Assembly: GCA_964397295.1 (NCBI GenBank)
Contig: CAYNJG010000010.1
Span: 1-64,000, forward strand
DNA from: CAYNJG01 sp964397295
Lineage (GTDB): Bacteria; Planctomycetota; Planctomycetia; Pirellulales; Pirellulaceae
Length of the DNA stretch: 64,000 nt
Reading direction: 5' to 3'
Both the position numbers and the translations under genes were made by a program. Below are positions 1 through 9,347 of the stretch, piece by piece. Under the pieces are notes generated by a model. The model saw only the letters and a list, made by a program, of their open reading frames with translations, did no database searches and was not told the DNA's origin. Within the stretch, counting starts at the first letter, position 1; each line of letters begins with the position of its first letter.

Positions 1-42
1 TTCTAACATTGTAGAACGACATTCTAAAAAGGATGAAAACTG

Positions 43-1263
43 ATGCGAGATCGCTCACAATTGTTAGCTCGTGCCGTGGTGGTGACTATCATGGCTGGCA
101 TGGGATACTTATTCCACAGCGGACTAATGTCCAAAGTGAAAGAGCATCGCCTTGAGTCTCCAGCACAACATGTGTCGCTGGCGGATGACAAGTCGGAAAG
201 TGTTGAGGACGCACAATTTCTTGGACAACCGACTCGTGGGGTGACTAAAGGTCTCGATTGGAGCAGCGAAGGTAAAGTTACTGCAGAAGAAGAACCACAG
301 CCAGATTGGGAAATTCCTTCGCATACCAACCATCCCGCGCTGAATCCCAATTTTAGACTGTACGCTCTCTTGCCATGGATTGGCTGTCTCTTAGTGATGT
401 TGCCGGCAGCACTGTACTGGCAGATCAAACAGATGAACACGGAAGCCGGATGGAAACTAAAGTTGAGTCAGTTCGACCCAGCAATCTTGCGCAGGTATCC
501 AAACGCGTGTCGATTATGCGGTATCGAAAGCGAAGGGTTCCCAACCCGCGTTGTGGACACTGAGTTTGATGTACCGCGCAACGTGTCAAGAAGTTCAGGA
601 CTCAAGCGATGGGGGAGATTATTTTTTCCATTGTTATGTGCAATCGCGGGGGCCGGATTCAGCTTCTACGCCGCCGGCATTCAACATCTAGACAACTTGT
701 CGAGCATTGCGGGGGCCCAGCTTGCGATCCCTGCGGTATTCATGGTCGGGATCGTTTCCATAGCCTTGATCTCTTCCAATAGAGCCGGTGGATCGCAGGA
801 AGTGGAAGTCTCGGATTCATGGCGAGCTCTCTATCAAAATAATCCGTTCTTCAAATATCACGACCATGTTCTTAAGTGCCTTGGCATGCGTGAGATGGGG
901 ACGTTTCAACAAACTAGCCAAGGCGTCATTAGAACGATCTACCTGAGTCCGGCTGGAAACCTTCTGGCAGAAGTTGGGCGCGAGCGAGGGCGAGGAGGGC
1001 GTCCGTTCTTTGCTCTGAAGACGGTGGTGAACTCAGGCAAGTTCCTAGAAACCCATTCGCTCGCCAAAGCCAAACAAGAAAAGTCCGACCCAGCAAATCG
1101 TCATCAAAGACGCTCAGCCGACCATAAAGATATTCTCAGAGCGTTTGAAGAGCACGATCGCTTCGTGAACGAGTTTACTTACGGCAGCTACCGGGAAGCG
1201 CAATACGACGCAGAGAAATTCGCAAGGTTCCTGCAATGGGGCGGTGAAAGCAATGCTATTTGA
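43..1263 (+). CDS. Multi-pass membrane protein of unknown function
   Basis: A 406-residue protein that I do not recognise. Hydrophobic segments lie near residues 9-25, 105-125, 194-212 and 226-245, so it is probably a four-pass membrane protein. The polar stretch between the first two segments is acidic and of low complexity. A single CxxC (CRLC, about residue 155) precedes the third segment and could bind metal only with a partner. The C-terminal 150 residues are charged, arginine-rich and probably cytoplasmic. The ATG start has AAGGA about nine bases upstream. The gene converges on the next gene with only 24 bases between the two stop codons. The reading frame is convincing; no function is proposed. 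Confidence 0.75.
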   Translation: MRDRSQLLARAVVVTIMAGMGYLFHSGLMSKVKEHRLESPAQHVSLADDKSESVEDAQFLGQPTRGVTKGLDWSSEGKVTAEEEPQPDWEIPSHTNHPALNPNFRLYALLPWIGCLLVMLPAALYWQIKQMNTEAGWKLKLSQFDPAILRRYPNACRLCGIESEGFPTRVVDTEFDVPRNVSRSSGLKRWGRLFFPLLCAIAGAGFSFYAAGIQHLDNLSSIAGAQLAIPAVFMVGIVSIALISSNRAGGSQEVEVSDSWRALYQNNPFFKYHDHVLKCLGMREMGTFQQTSQGVIRTIYLSPAGNLLAEVGRERGRGGRPFFALKTVVNSGKFLETHSLAKAKQEKSDPANRHQRRSADHKDILRAFEEHDRFVNEFTYGSYREAQYDAEKFARFLQWGGESNAI

Positions 1264-1287
1264 GTGGGCCAGCTTCCCCAAATCTAT

Positions 1288-2283
1288 CTAAGGAGCTTCG
1301 CGAAGGACCCGACCAGACGTGCTGAAGTTTGCTTGAAATCCACCGCCGGGCCCACCACTTCTATCGAACATTATCGACGATACGCCAACAGAACCAGGTG
1401 CCGCTGGGTTCGCAGTTATAGGTATGCTCGGAAAGGTAAGACGCCCCGAAGCTTGATCCGGAGTACCGTTGAATAGCGGGTCGGTAACGTAGTCGAGACC
1501 GCCGCGGTTCACACTTACGACACGAGAATTGTCGTTATTGCGTGTACTGAAGAGTCCATAGTTTTGATTCGGTGCGATCGCGTCCGGCAAGACCGTAAAC
1601 GCCGCGTTATTGATGATGGTGCCATCGCTTAGCTCGATCTTGAAGTTACCCAACAGCTGTTCCGGACGACCGTCGATGTTGGCAAAGTTGCGAATCCAGA
1701 ATTCGAACTCGGTCAATGGTTCGTCGTATGCAATTGTAAACGTGCCGGCCGTTCCAACCGTCTCGCGAAAGCGAACTTCGTTGCTGGATGTTCCCGCGAT
1801 GTTGCCGGTATCGGTGGTCACCGTAAACCCAGTGTCGATCGTGCCGTCGCCAATCAATCCGGTTGCGGAACCACCGACGCCAGTTGTCACATCGTCGAAG
1901 TCGAATGTACCAATGTCAGACGGCAGAAACAGCTGTTCTGTTCCAACAACTTCATCCATCGGCAATCCGTCGAACGTGATGCAATTGTCAGCTGCACCCA
2001 CTCCGTCATTCGCGCTGTCACAGAAATCAAGGCTGTCTTCGTAACCGGCGCCGTGCGTACGCGACGAATGAGAGACGATCCCGTTGAACTCATACGTCTG
2101 CTTGATGTCCTGAAGCGAACCGGCAACATCAGATAACTCGGCAACGACTGCGTCCCGTGAAGAGGCGAGTCCGGCGAGTATGCCAATCACTGCGATCGTC
2201 GAGACCAACAACGTCTCGATCGTAATGATGGTTCCAGCCTCAGCGCGGCAGAATCTCAAGCAATGTTGACGGATGAAAGTCAT
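1288..2283 (-). CDS. Prepilin-like N-terminus, secreted planctomycete protein
   Basis: A protein of about 331 residues. After a short basic leader with two cysteines it has EAGTIITIETLLV and a long hydrophobic helix ending ILAGLASSRDAVVAELSDV. This resembles the N-terminal assembly helix of pilin-like or TadE-like proteins. The rest is a cysteine-poor, Gly/Thr/Asp-rich extracellular beta-type region (residues 60-331) that I cannot assign. No PEP-CTERM tail is present. I chose ATG at 2283; a TTG 21 bases upstream (2304) is in frame but has no better ribosome site. Neither candidate has a clear Shine-Dalgarno sequence. It probably sits at the cell surface; no processing peptidase gene is nearby. 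Confidence 0.7.
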   Translation of the reverse strand: MTFIRQHCLRFCRAEAGTIITIETLLVSTIAVIGILAGLASSRDAVVAELSDVAGSLQDIKQTYEFNGIVSHSSRTHGAGYEDSLDFCDSANDGVGAADNCITFDGLPMDEVVGTEQLFLPSDIGTFDFDDVTTGVGGSATGLIGDGTIDTGFTVTTDTGNIAGTSSNEVRFRETVGTAGTFTIAYDEPLTEFEFWIRNFANIDGRPEQLLGNFKIELSDGTIINNAAFTVLPDAIAPNQNYGLFSTRNNDNSRVVSVNRGGLDYVTDPLFNGTPDQASGRLTFPSIPITANPAAPGSVGVSSIMFDRSGGPGGGFQANFSTSGRVLREAP

Positions 2284-2488
2284 GCGAAAGAGTAAGTTTC
2301 GCAACGCGGTGTGGACGTTTAACTACCGGTTTATTCGGGCAGTTGCAGAAAGTAGCGCACAACCGAACCTCTCAAACCCTTAACAGTGTCAAATCCGGAC
2401 CATCCTGATTCCTCCGTGGAGCAATCTTACTCGCCGGAGTCGACTACTCCACCATCAGAAACGTTCGATCGGTCATTTCGGATCGTTG
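2284..2488. other. Intergenic, upstream of the prepilin-like gene
   Basis: This 205-base gap should hold the promoter of the minus-strand prepilin-like gene and the 3' end of the nitroreductase transcript. I see no convincing hairpin or promoter boxes. A small plus-strand frame starting here at a GTG runs into the nitroreductase and is not believed. Confidence 0.4.
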
Positions 2489-3160
2489 TTACTCGATCCA
2501 TGTCGAAACTTGGTCCAGCGGCTTACGAGTCAGTTTGGGAACGCAAGCGTCTGGTGCGGGATACCCCACGGGAAAGAGCACAAACGGCCGTTCGTTCGTT
2601 GGGCGATTGAGGACTTTCGAAAGAAAGCCCATAGGACTGGGCGTGTGTGTTAGTGTCGCGAGCCCCATGTTTTGAATCGCTGCGATGAAAAGACCGCAGG
2701 CGATTCCGACGCTTTCTTTTACGTAGTAGTTCTTTTCGATGTCGTTCGTTTCGTCGTAGCGATGAACTTGCTCGAAGAGCACAACAATCCACGGGGCGAT
2801 TGTTAGGTACGGTTTCTCAGCATCCGTACCCATGGGTCGTACAGCGTTAAGCCACTCCTCCGGTGTCTTTCCGCTGTCATAGAATTCGCGTTCTTCTTTC
2901 TCAGCCGCTTCCTTGATTTGCAACTTGATTTCGGCATTACTCACTGCCACGAACTGCCAAGGTTGGCGATGCGCACCGGAAGGAGCTGTTGAAGCCGTGC
3001 GGATGGCTTGCTCGATAAGTTCCTTGGGAACTGGATCCGAGGAAAACTGACGTACGCTTCGTCGAGCGTTCATCAGTGAGTAAAACTCATCCGCTCGCTG
3101 CTTTGATTCCAGCGAAGAAACTCGCAATGGTTGGTAAGCAATGTTTCGAGCGTCCGACAT
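2489..3160 (-). CDS. Nitroreductase-family flavoprotein, iodotyrosine dehalogenase-like
   Basis: A 223-residue FMN-dependent nitroreductase-fold protein. The family signature ARRSVRQFS (about 32-40) should contact the FMN phosphate. The segment TAPSGAHRQPWQF (58-70), the acidic helix AEKEEREFYDSGK, the segment VGIACGLFIAAIQNMGL and the ending VPKLTRKPLDQV correspond closely to iodotyrosine deiodinase (IYD) rather than to generic NAD(P)H nitroreductases. IYD-type enzymes reductively remove halogen from mono- and dihalotyrosines. The acidic helix includes residues that could form the Glu-Tyr-Lys lid that grips the zwitterion. There is no signal peptide, so it should act in the cytoplasm. The ATG at 3160 is chosen over an upstream in-frame start because GAGGAGG precedes it at ideal spacing. 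Confidence 0.88.
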   Translation of the reverse strand: MSDARNIAYQPLRVSSLESKQRADEFYSLMNARRSVRQFSSDPVPKELIEQAIRTASTAPSGAHRQPWQFVAVSNAEIKLQIKEAAEKEEREFYDSGKTPEEWLNAVRPMGTDAEKPYLTIAPWIVVLFEQVHRYDETNDIEKNYYVKESVGIACGLFIAAIQNMGLATLTHTPSPMGFLSKVLNRPTNERPFVLFPVGYPAPDACVPKLTRKPLDQVSTWIE

Positions 3161-3210
3161 ATAAATCCTCCTCGACGACGGAATCCTAAGGCTGCGCCCT
3201 ACGATCACGA

Positions 3211-6200
3211 CTATTGTGCACCTGGCTGTCGGACAGCTAAAGTGCGTTCACCTGCGGGAATAGCGTATCGAGTCTTCATCCCACTGGGCCATGTGATCTG
3301 TACTTCTTTGGGAGCCGCTTCCCCGAGGCCAAACGAAACAGTGGCCGTGGATTGAGACAGGTAACCTTGCCCGGCTGTTAGTTCGCGAGTCTGCCGATAA
3401 TCTTTTCCACCGTCGCTGCAGATCAAGGTAGCCCGAGCTCCCACGCAATCTCGATTGCCAGCAGGGCCAACCATACGTAAGCGGAATAGCTGTTTGCTCG
3501 AACGCGGGCGAGCTTCATAAGCCATCATCGGACCGTTGTTCTGGCTCACTAGTAAATCGGCCCAGCCGTCCTGATTGAAGTCAACAATCGCGGTGGACTT
3601 TGCATCTCCCGCGATGGCTATGCCTGTTTGCTGTGGCCAAAGTGGTTCGAATTCGATCTCGCCGGTGTCAGCAACCTTCGTACGCAACACCATGCTCAAA
3701 CCAGAGTCCATTCGTCCGGTCTCGAGTTGCGGAGAATAGAAGTTCTGAGCGATGAAAATGTCTGCGTGTCCGTCCGCGTCAAAGTCATGAACGGAGGATC
3801 CAAACGCGGGCGAGATTTGTGCTACTCGCGGGAAAGCCTGAAACTCGAACTGCGGCAGACCGTCGGCTGCACTTCGTTGAATGAGTACACCGCTCGCCAA
3901 ACAATTCGCTGATAGTTGAAGTGATTTCGTGAGCTTCGTTTCTGTGTAGATTTGTTCGAGCGTCGAGACGCCGAAATTGTGGAACGTCTGCACCTTTTGC
4001 CGCACGAATGGCATCGCGTGACTTGAGCAACTAAGTCCGCGTCGAGGAAAGCACTTATCGCTTTCAAATTTGGCTTCGAGGATATGGCGTTTGCCCGTTT
4101 GGTCGAAGTCGCCGTAGAACAACAACTCAGGCTTCTCGTCGCTGGCTTTGTACTGCGTGTTGAACCCGAAATTCGTAACCACGTAGTCCATGTTGCCGTC
4201 TCTGTTGAGATCACATGGGCTGATCCCATTCCACCAACCGAGCAACGCGTGCAGCCCGCACTCCTTCGTGCGATCAACTAGCTTTCGCCCGTCATCGGCT
4301 GACTCATTGTGGAACAGTCGGATCGGCCCCCACTCGTTGGCCGTCAGCAAATCGGTCCAGCCATCTCCGTCCACGTCCGACCAAACCGCGGACACAACCA
4401 AGCCGCTCGACAGCAACGTTAGTGCTTCCGTCTTTGTCGCATCGGTGAACTTTGGCTTACCGGCTGTACTGTCATTTTTCAGTAGCCGACTATTGGGCGT
4501 GCTCGGGTAATCTCCTGGAATAACACGTCCGCCGACGAAGAGATCCAGATCGCCGTCACGATCATAGTCCGCTGCCACAACAACGCTGCCGCTATCTCGA
4601 ATGTCTGGTAAAGCTCCGTCAGACAAGGAGAACTTCCCTTTGCCATCGTTCAGATAAAGTCGGTCTCTTAGTCTCTCGTCGTTCGGCTCGAATTCCGAAC
4701 CGCCACTGACGCAGTACAAATCTTTGTCGCCGTCGAGATCGGCGTCGAAGAACAACGCTCCCATATCTTCCGATTCAGTCTCTGGCAGTATCGAGCCAAC
4801 AACCAAGCGTCCGCCACCAGCATTTTTGTAGACGGCTCGTTTTGCTCCGCTGGGACGGCCGTGGTAGATGTCATCTCGACCATCTCCGTCAACGTCAGCG
4901 ACTGCGATGGACGCTCCCAATCTCGAATGCGAGTAGGGCAGCAATGGCTGTCGCTTGTAATCGTCGAATTCGTTTTCTATGTGGCGAAGTGCTGGGAACG
5001 TGGTGGAAGGTCGAAACCAAAACCGCTTCGGATCTAATGCGTAGCCCGGCTGAGCCGCGACTGGCTCGCCTTGTTCCGTTACTTGGTACTTGCGGTTAGT
5101 GGCTAAGTCTTGGAAAGATTGAGTCACACCGCTCGGCCACTCGACCGTCAGTTCGTCGATCTTCTCGGCCATCGTACCGAAGTGCAGCGTGGGCTGATTG
5201 CAGGACTGGAAGCCCATCGTCGGCGAGAGGTACCGCACCTGACGTTGGTTGCCCGATCGAAGGCGAACCGTCGCCCCAATGCCGGATCGATTGCTCGCTT
5301 TGCCTTGCAACGTGACTTCGATCGATTTGCCTTTCGTCGCGTTTCGGTAAATCGAAAGCGGCTCGTCCAAGTGAGTGCAGACAATATCCAAGTCGCCGTC
5401 GGAATCGAGATCACCGTAGGCTGCCGCGTAGCTCATACTTAGCTTTTGAAGTCCCCACGACTTGCCGACGTTTTTGAACTTCAGGTCGCCCAAGTTTTTA
5501 AAGGCCAAGTTCTCCTCGCGTCGTGGATCGGTGTCTTCCCACAGGTCCCACTGTGTTTTTCCGATTCGCTGAACATCGGTGAAATTCCGGTCGGAGTGAT
5601 TGAACATCCGAGCAGCACCGTTGGTGATGTAAACGTCCAGTTTTCCGTCGTTGTCAAAGTCGGCCAGCTTCACCGCCCACGTCCAATCCGATTTCGCAAG
5701 CCCCGTCATGTACGCGGCTTCCATGAACCGGGGCGTTCCGGTGTTCAACAACAACGCATTCCGCATGTACTGCCGTGGGTTGGCCGTCGCCATGAAAGTA
5801 CGGTGGACATTCATCTCGCCCATCGTCACCTTGGATCGGTAGTGTGTGGTGCCAGCCATGTCGCTAACAAACAGGTCAATGAGCCCATCGTTGTTGATGT
5901 CGCCCGCCTCACTACCCATGCTAAACCATGTTGTATGCGGAAACGTTTCTTGGATCACGTCGGTGAAGGTGCCATCGCCGTTATTGCGATAGAGCTGATC
6001 GGCTACTTTGAAATCGTTACCGACAAAAAGATCGGGAAGCCGATCCCCGTTGAAGTCCCACCACAGCACCGAATTTCCCACACCGCGATCTGCCAACCCA
6101 GATTCGACAGTCACATCTGTAAAACGAATCTGCTTGCCATCGGAATTGGTTAAGTTGCTTTTGAGGAGTCGATCTTGGCGACCAACGTTGGTGAATTCTT

Positions 6201-6972
6201 TCTTGCCGTGCTCATTGCGAACGATTCCATAGTACTTATCAAACGGTGCAATGACCTCGTACTCATTGTTTCCAACTTGCCGCACGGGTGGTTTCCCCGG
6301 CCGCCCGGCTGGATTGACGTACTGATACCCCGACACCAGGACGTCCAGATCTCCGTCTAAGTCGTAGTCGCTGAAGGCCGCGGTGAAAGATGCGTCTATC
6401 AAGTCCAACCCGTAAGCTTTCGCCAACTCTTCGAATTGCGGTTTGGCTGGATCACTGGTTTGGTTGATGAAAAGCTGGTTGGCTGCGTCGTAGTTGCAGA
6501 CGTAGATATCCAGATCTCCGTCGTTGTCAATGTCGACCAGCGTAACTCCAGCCGACCAGTCGTTTCGAATTCCAAATTTCGTCTCGTCCGATGCATCGCG
6601 AAAACGCATGGATGCCTGGCCATCCGTGCCTGCGATCTGAAGATAAAGACGGTTCTTTACAGGTCCACCGGTCACGGCCAAGTCAGGCAGACCATCGCCG
6701 TTCAGATCACCGATCGCGATACCGGGTGACGCGTAACCGCCAACATAAATCGCTTTCTGCGGATGTGTGATATCGATTGGCTGAATGAAATCGATGCCAG
6801 TATCGGAGGGTGATAACTCTTCGAAGAGTGTGCTGCTTTCCGAACCAGTGCGAGCCGTAAACGGCATCGAAACGATGTTGGCTTCATCTGCCGTCGCGGA
6901 AAGGCAAAAGCTTGAGTGCCAACACGTGACTACTAGAAAACCGATGAGAGTGAGATGCAATGAGAAACGCAT
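3211..6972 (-). CDS. CRTAC1-like protein: FG-GAP repeats with two ASPIC/UnbV domains
   Basis: A 1253-residue secreted protein with a signal peptide (about 1-28). Its many D-x-D/N-x-D-G calcium-binding loops, such as DLNGDGLPDLAV and DIDNDGDLDIYVCN, are the hallmark of FG-GAP/VCBS integrin-type propeller blades. It is duplicated internally. A first set of blades (about 70-545) ends in an ASPIC/UnbV domain (about 565-632, with EWPSGV). A second set (about 680-1140) ends in another ASPIC/UnbV domain (about 1165-1245, with TWPSG). It is extracellular or surface-bound. Ligand and role are unknown; in planctomycetes such proteins often pair with TPR proteins. It follows the SGNH-TPR gene by 49 bases and is probably co-transcribed with it. 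Confidence 0.92.
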   Translation of the reverse strand: MRFSLHLTLIGFLVVTCWHSSFCLSATADEANIVSMPFTARTGSESSTLFEELSPSDTGIDFIQPIDITHPQKAIYVGGYASPGIAIGDLNGDGLPDLAVTGGPVKNRLYLQIAGTDGQASMRFRDASDETKFGIRNDWSAGVTLVDIDNDGDLDIYVCNYDAANQLFINQTSDPAKPQFEELAKAYGLDLIDASFTAAFSDYDLDGDLDVLVSGYQYVNPAGRPGKPPVRQVGNNEYEVIAPFDKYYGIVRNEHGKKEFTNVGRQDRLLKSNLTNSDGKQIRFTDVTVESGLADRGVGNSVLWWDFNGDRLPDLFVGNDFKVADQLYRNNGDGTFTDVIQETFPHTTWFSMGSEAGDINNDGLIDLFVSDMAGTTHYRSKVTMGEMNVHRTFMATANPRQYMRNALLLNTGTPRFMEAAYMTGLAKSDWTWAVKLADFDNDGKLDVYITNGAARMFNHSDRNFTDVQRIGKTQWDLWEDTDPRREENLAFKNLGDLKFKNVGKSWGLQKLSMSYAAAYGDLDSDGDLDIVCTHLDEPLSIYRNATKGKSIEVTLQGKASNRSGIGATVRLRSGNQRQVRYLSPTMGFQSCNQPTLHFGTMAEKIDELTVEWPSGVTQSFQDLATNRKYQVTEQGEPVAAQPGYALDPKRFWFRPSTTFPALRHIENEFDDYKRQPLLPYSHSRLGASIAVADVDGDGRDDIYHGRPSGAKRAVYKNAGGGRLVVGSILPETESEDMGALFFDADLDGDKDLYCVSGGSEFEPNDERLRDRLYLNDGKGKFSLSDGALPDIRDSGSVVVAADYDRDGDLDLFVGGRVIPGDYPSTPNSRLLKNDSTAGKPKFTDATKTEALTLLSSGLVVSAVWSDVDGDGWTDLLTANEWGPIRLFHNESADDGRKLVDRTKECGLHALLGWWNGISPCDLNRDGNMDYVVTNFGFNTQYKASDEKPELLFYGDFDQTGKRHILEAKFESDKCFPRRGLSCSSHAMPFVRQKVQTFHNFGVSTLEQIYTETKLTKSLQLSANCLASGVLIQRSAADGLPQFEFQAFPRVAQISPAFGSSVHDFDADGHADIFIAQNFYSPQLETGRMDSGLSMVLRTKVADTGEIEFEPLWPQQTGIAIAGDAKSTAIVDFNQDGWADLLVSQNNGPMMAYEARPRSSKQLFRLRMVGPAGNRDCVGARATLICSDGGKDYRQTRELTAGQGYLSQSTATVSFGLGEAAPKEVQITWPSGMKTRYAIPAGERTLAVRQPGAQ

Positions 6973-7021
6973 GTCATTGATCGTAGCGAGGGAGACGATT
7001 GCAAGTCGTCCATTGTATCAT

Positions 7022-9262
7022 CTACGGAGTCGCGGATCTCAGACTATCGAGAAACTGCTGAGCTACCGCTCGGCCTGAATCCAACTCCAGCAGAGCCGCG
7101 AATCCCTCCATCGCTTTCTCACGCAGTTCAGGGTCTCGAGCCAGTTGAAGCGAGATCACACGGAAAAGCTGCGGTCGTTTTTCGATCAATGTTTGGAACT
7201 CGTCTAACGCGGTTGATGCGTCGTCCGCCTTCAACAACGTGTAACCCAGCTGCAGCCTCGCTGCCTCGTTTTGCGGGTCCGCTTCAACGGCTTGGCGGAA
7301 TCGTTGGGCAGCATCAGTCGGCTTTTTCTGATTCGCCAGGACGAGGCCCCAGTTCAAGTACGCCTCAGCGAACGTCGGTTGCGTTTCCACCGCCAACGCA
7401 AACTGCTCATACGACTCGTCGTATTTGCCAAGATGGGACAAGCAAATGCCCAAGCTATTCCTGGCTCGAACATAATCGGGTCTCAGTTCCACCGCTTTCT
7501 GAAGCGGCGTTCGAGCTGCTTCGTATTTCTTTAGTCGATTCAACTGAGCCCCCAACCGAAAAAATGCCTCGGGCCGATGTGGCAGTTCGAACGTGATCGC
7601 GCGGAAACTCTCAGCAGCGCCTTCTTTGTCGCCCACAGCATCACGTAACAGGCCAAACTGTTGTTGCAACAGCCAATCCTGGGGGCGCTGCGTGGTCAGC
7701 GATTGGTAGTTCGCGAAAGTTGCCTTCGCCATGTCGCTGGTCATCGCTTGCGTGAGCTCCGTCATTATTTGCTGAAGCTCGGCGTTCCGTTCTGCTTGGT
7801 TCATTCGACCGGAAAATGGAGGAACCGCCATTCGCCCACGAACGTCTTGAAGCGTAAGTCGTTGGTGATAAGGTGATCGGCCAAGCAACTGCCCGCACGT
7901 TTCTATGCTTGGCCATTGGGACAAAGCACCTGATTTGTCAAACGAGAGTTTCTTCTCGAGCTGTTCTGCAAACAATCGAGCGAGCTGATAGTTGCCCTCA
8001 AAGGTTAAGTGCACATGCTCGTAAAGTAAGGAATTGTCACCTACTCCGGAGACGGTCGACGTGGTTAATTGCTGCTCGCCATCGATGACCGCAACGTTTT
8101 CCGACGTGGGCAAGTCGCGAATGATGCGATTGATTTGCGAGTCAGCACGAAAGCGCAATGCGTCCAGGTCTCGAGCAGCCCGGAACTTTTCGATCGCTTT
8201 TTCTTTTTGTTCTACCCGAGCGAAACAGAGTCCTTGCCGGTACGCCAATCCTGCGTAGTTCGGATCGATGCTTGCTGCTTCGGCGAAGCTTTCTATAGCA
8301 GCCGCAATATCCCCGTTCTGCTGCGATGCCTTGCCTGCGTCGAAAACTCTTTGCCATGCGGCGATTTGATCTTCCGAGAGCTTCGAATGGACTGATACGA
8401 ATGGCGCGAAATCTCGAAGATTGGTGACTACCGTGCTGACCAACACTTCGGTGTCGTTCGGAGCCGTATTTACGATAGCCCTTAGGTTCGCCTGGTAGTT
8501 ACGGTAGACGCGGGCAAGTTCCGGGTCATCGTGCGGCACCTGCTGATCCAGGAACATTTCCATACCGCCCCAAGTATCCGGCGATCCACCGCTACCGGAA
8601 CGAAGCCCAACGGCGAACTGCCCCAGCTTTGTCTCCTGCATGGCCAGAGACAATCGAGAATTCCATAGTGGACGGTTCTTTCCGCCGAACACCGTACCTG
8701 CGCCAAACGGACCGTGGACTTCGTTATTTCCCAGATAGATAAGCCATGCGTCCGCATCGAGCCGCTTGCAATCGCCGACGATCGAACGAACGACATGCGA
8801 ATTGATCGCCGTTACTGCGCAGTTGATGACTTCAAATGTTTGGTTTGGATACCGTTGCTCGAGCATCGTTTGGAGCACGCGCGGCATCCCGTAGGCAACC
8901 TCTGGGTCACCCATCGCAGCCGAACCACCGAACACGAGAATACGCACCGTACCGCTAGGTTTATCTTGCTCGCAAACAATCGGCTGCGGCGTTCGAGCAA
9001 GCGACTTAGGAAAGAACCGCCACGCAAATTTGTAGTTGTCGACGACGTAGCCAGGCTTTGACGGATGAGGAACCAAGAAGTCCGTGGGATAGCCTACTCC
9101 GGCAGTTCGGAGACCAACTTCGATGAGGAGCAATGCCAAGAATGGAAGAGACATTGCGATCAGACGAAACACCCACTTCCGACCACGAGACATAGGCCGC
9201 CGTGGTTTCCGTCGGCCCGCAGCGTGCTGCTGCTGGTTGGAGGTAGAGTCGGAGTTCGCCAC
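7022..9262 (-). CDS. Membrane-anchored SGNH-hydrolase-like domain fused to TPR repeats
   Basis: About 746 residues. A basic N-terminus is followed by one transmembrane segment (about 30-52), which places the remainder outside the cytoplasm. Next is an SGNH/GDSL-like domain: VFGGSAAMGD carries the nucleophile serine (about residue 114), LGNNEVHG the block III asparagine and EHVHLTFEGN the terminal histidine block. The C-terminal half carries several TPR units, including FAEAYLNWGLVLANQKK. It could deacylate surface glycans while binding partners. The GTG at 9262 is preferred: the longer frame would start at a TTG (9292) that lies inside the stem of the terminator of the upstream gene. That choice is inference, since neither start has a strong ribosome site. 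Confidence 0.85.
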   Translation of the reverse strand: MANSDSTSNQQQHAAGRRKPRRPMSRGRKWVFRLIAMSLPFLALLLIEVGLRTAGVGYPTDFLVPHPSKPGYVVDNYKFAWRFFPKSLARTPQPIVCEQDKPSGTVRILVFGGSAAMGDPEVAYGMPRVLQTMLEQRYPNQTFEVINCAVTAINSHVVRSIVGDCKRLDADAWLIYLGNNEVHGPFGAGTVFGGKNRPLWNSRLSLAMQETKLGQFAVGLRSGSGGSPDTWGGMEMFLDQQVPHDDPELARVYRNYQANLRAIVNTAPNDTEVLVSTVVTNLRDFAPFVSVHSKLSEDQIAAWQRVFDAGKASQQNGDIAAAIESFAEAASIDPNYAGLAYRQGLCFARVEQKEKAIEKFRAARDLDALRFRADSQINRIIRDLPTSENVAVIDGEQQLTTSTVSGVGDNSLLYEHVHLTFEGNYQLARLFAEQLEKKLSFDKSGALSQWPSIETCGQLLGRSPYHQRLTLQDVRGRMAVPPFSGRMNQAERNAELQQIMTELTQAMTSDMAKATFANYQSLTTQRPQDWLLQQQFGLLRDAVGDKEGAAESFRAITFELPHRPEAFFRLGAQLNRLKKYEAARTPLQKAVELRPDYVRARNSLGICLSHLGKYDESYEQFALAVETQPTFAEAYLNWGLVLANQKKPTDAAQRFRQAVEADPQNEAARLQLGYTLLKADDASTALDEFQTLIEKRPQLFRVISLQLARDPELREKAMEGFAALLELDSGRAVAQQFLDSLRSATP

Positions 9263-9289
9263 GATGACTTCCGCTTGAATTAAACGTAA

Positions 9290-9317
9290 CAAGGCTCGGA
9301 CGAATGCCCGAGCCTTG
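9290..9317 (-). terminator. Hairpin terminator after PEP-CTERM gene
   Basis: A perfect 10-base inverted repeat (CAAGGCTCGG at 9290-9299, CCGAGCCTTG at 9308-9317) with an 8-base loop lies 30 bases past the stop of the PEP-CTERM gene. In the minus-strand transcript it is followed by TTACGTTT. This is a good but not strongly U-rich terminator. Confidence 0.7.
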
Positions 9318-9347
9318 TACTATTCTACCATCGGTTTCGAAGAGGAA

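Noticed and set aside
2386..2610. GTG-started 74-codon plus-strand frame
   Set aside because: It overlaps the 3' end of the nitroreductase gene and has no ribosome site or recognisable motif.
5446..6153. Plus-strand open frame of 235 codons
   Set aside because: It lies antisense within the CRTAC1-like gene, has no ribosome site, and its sequence mirrors the Asp-rich repeats of the real frame.
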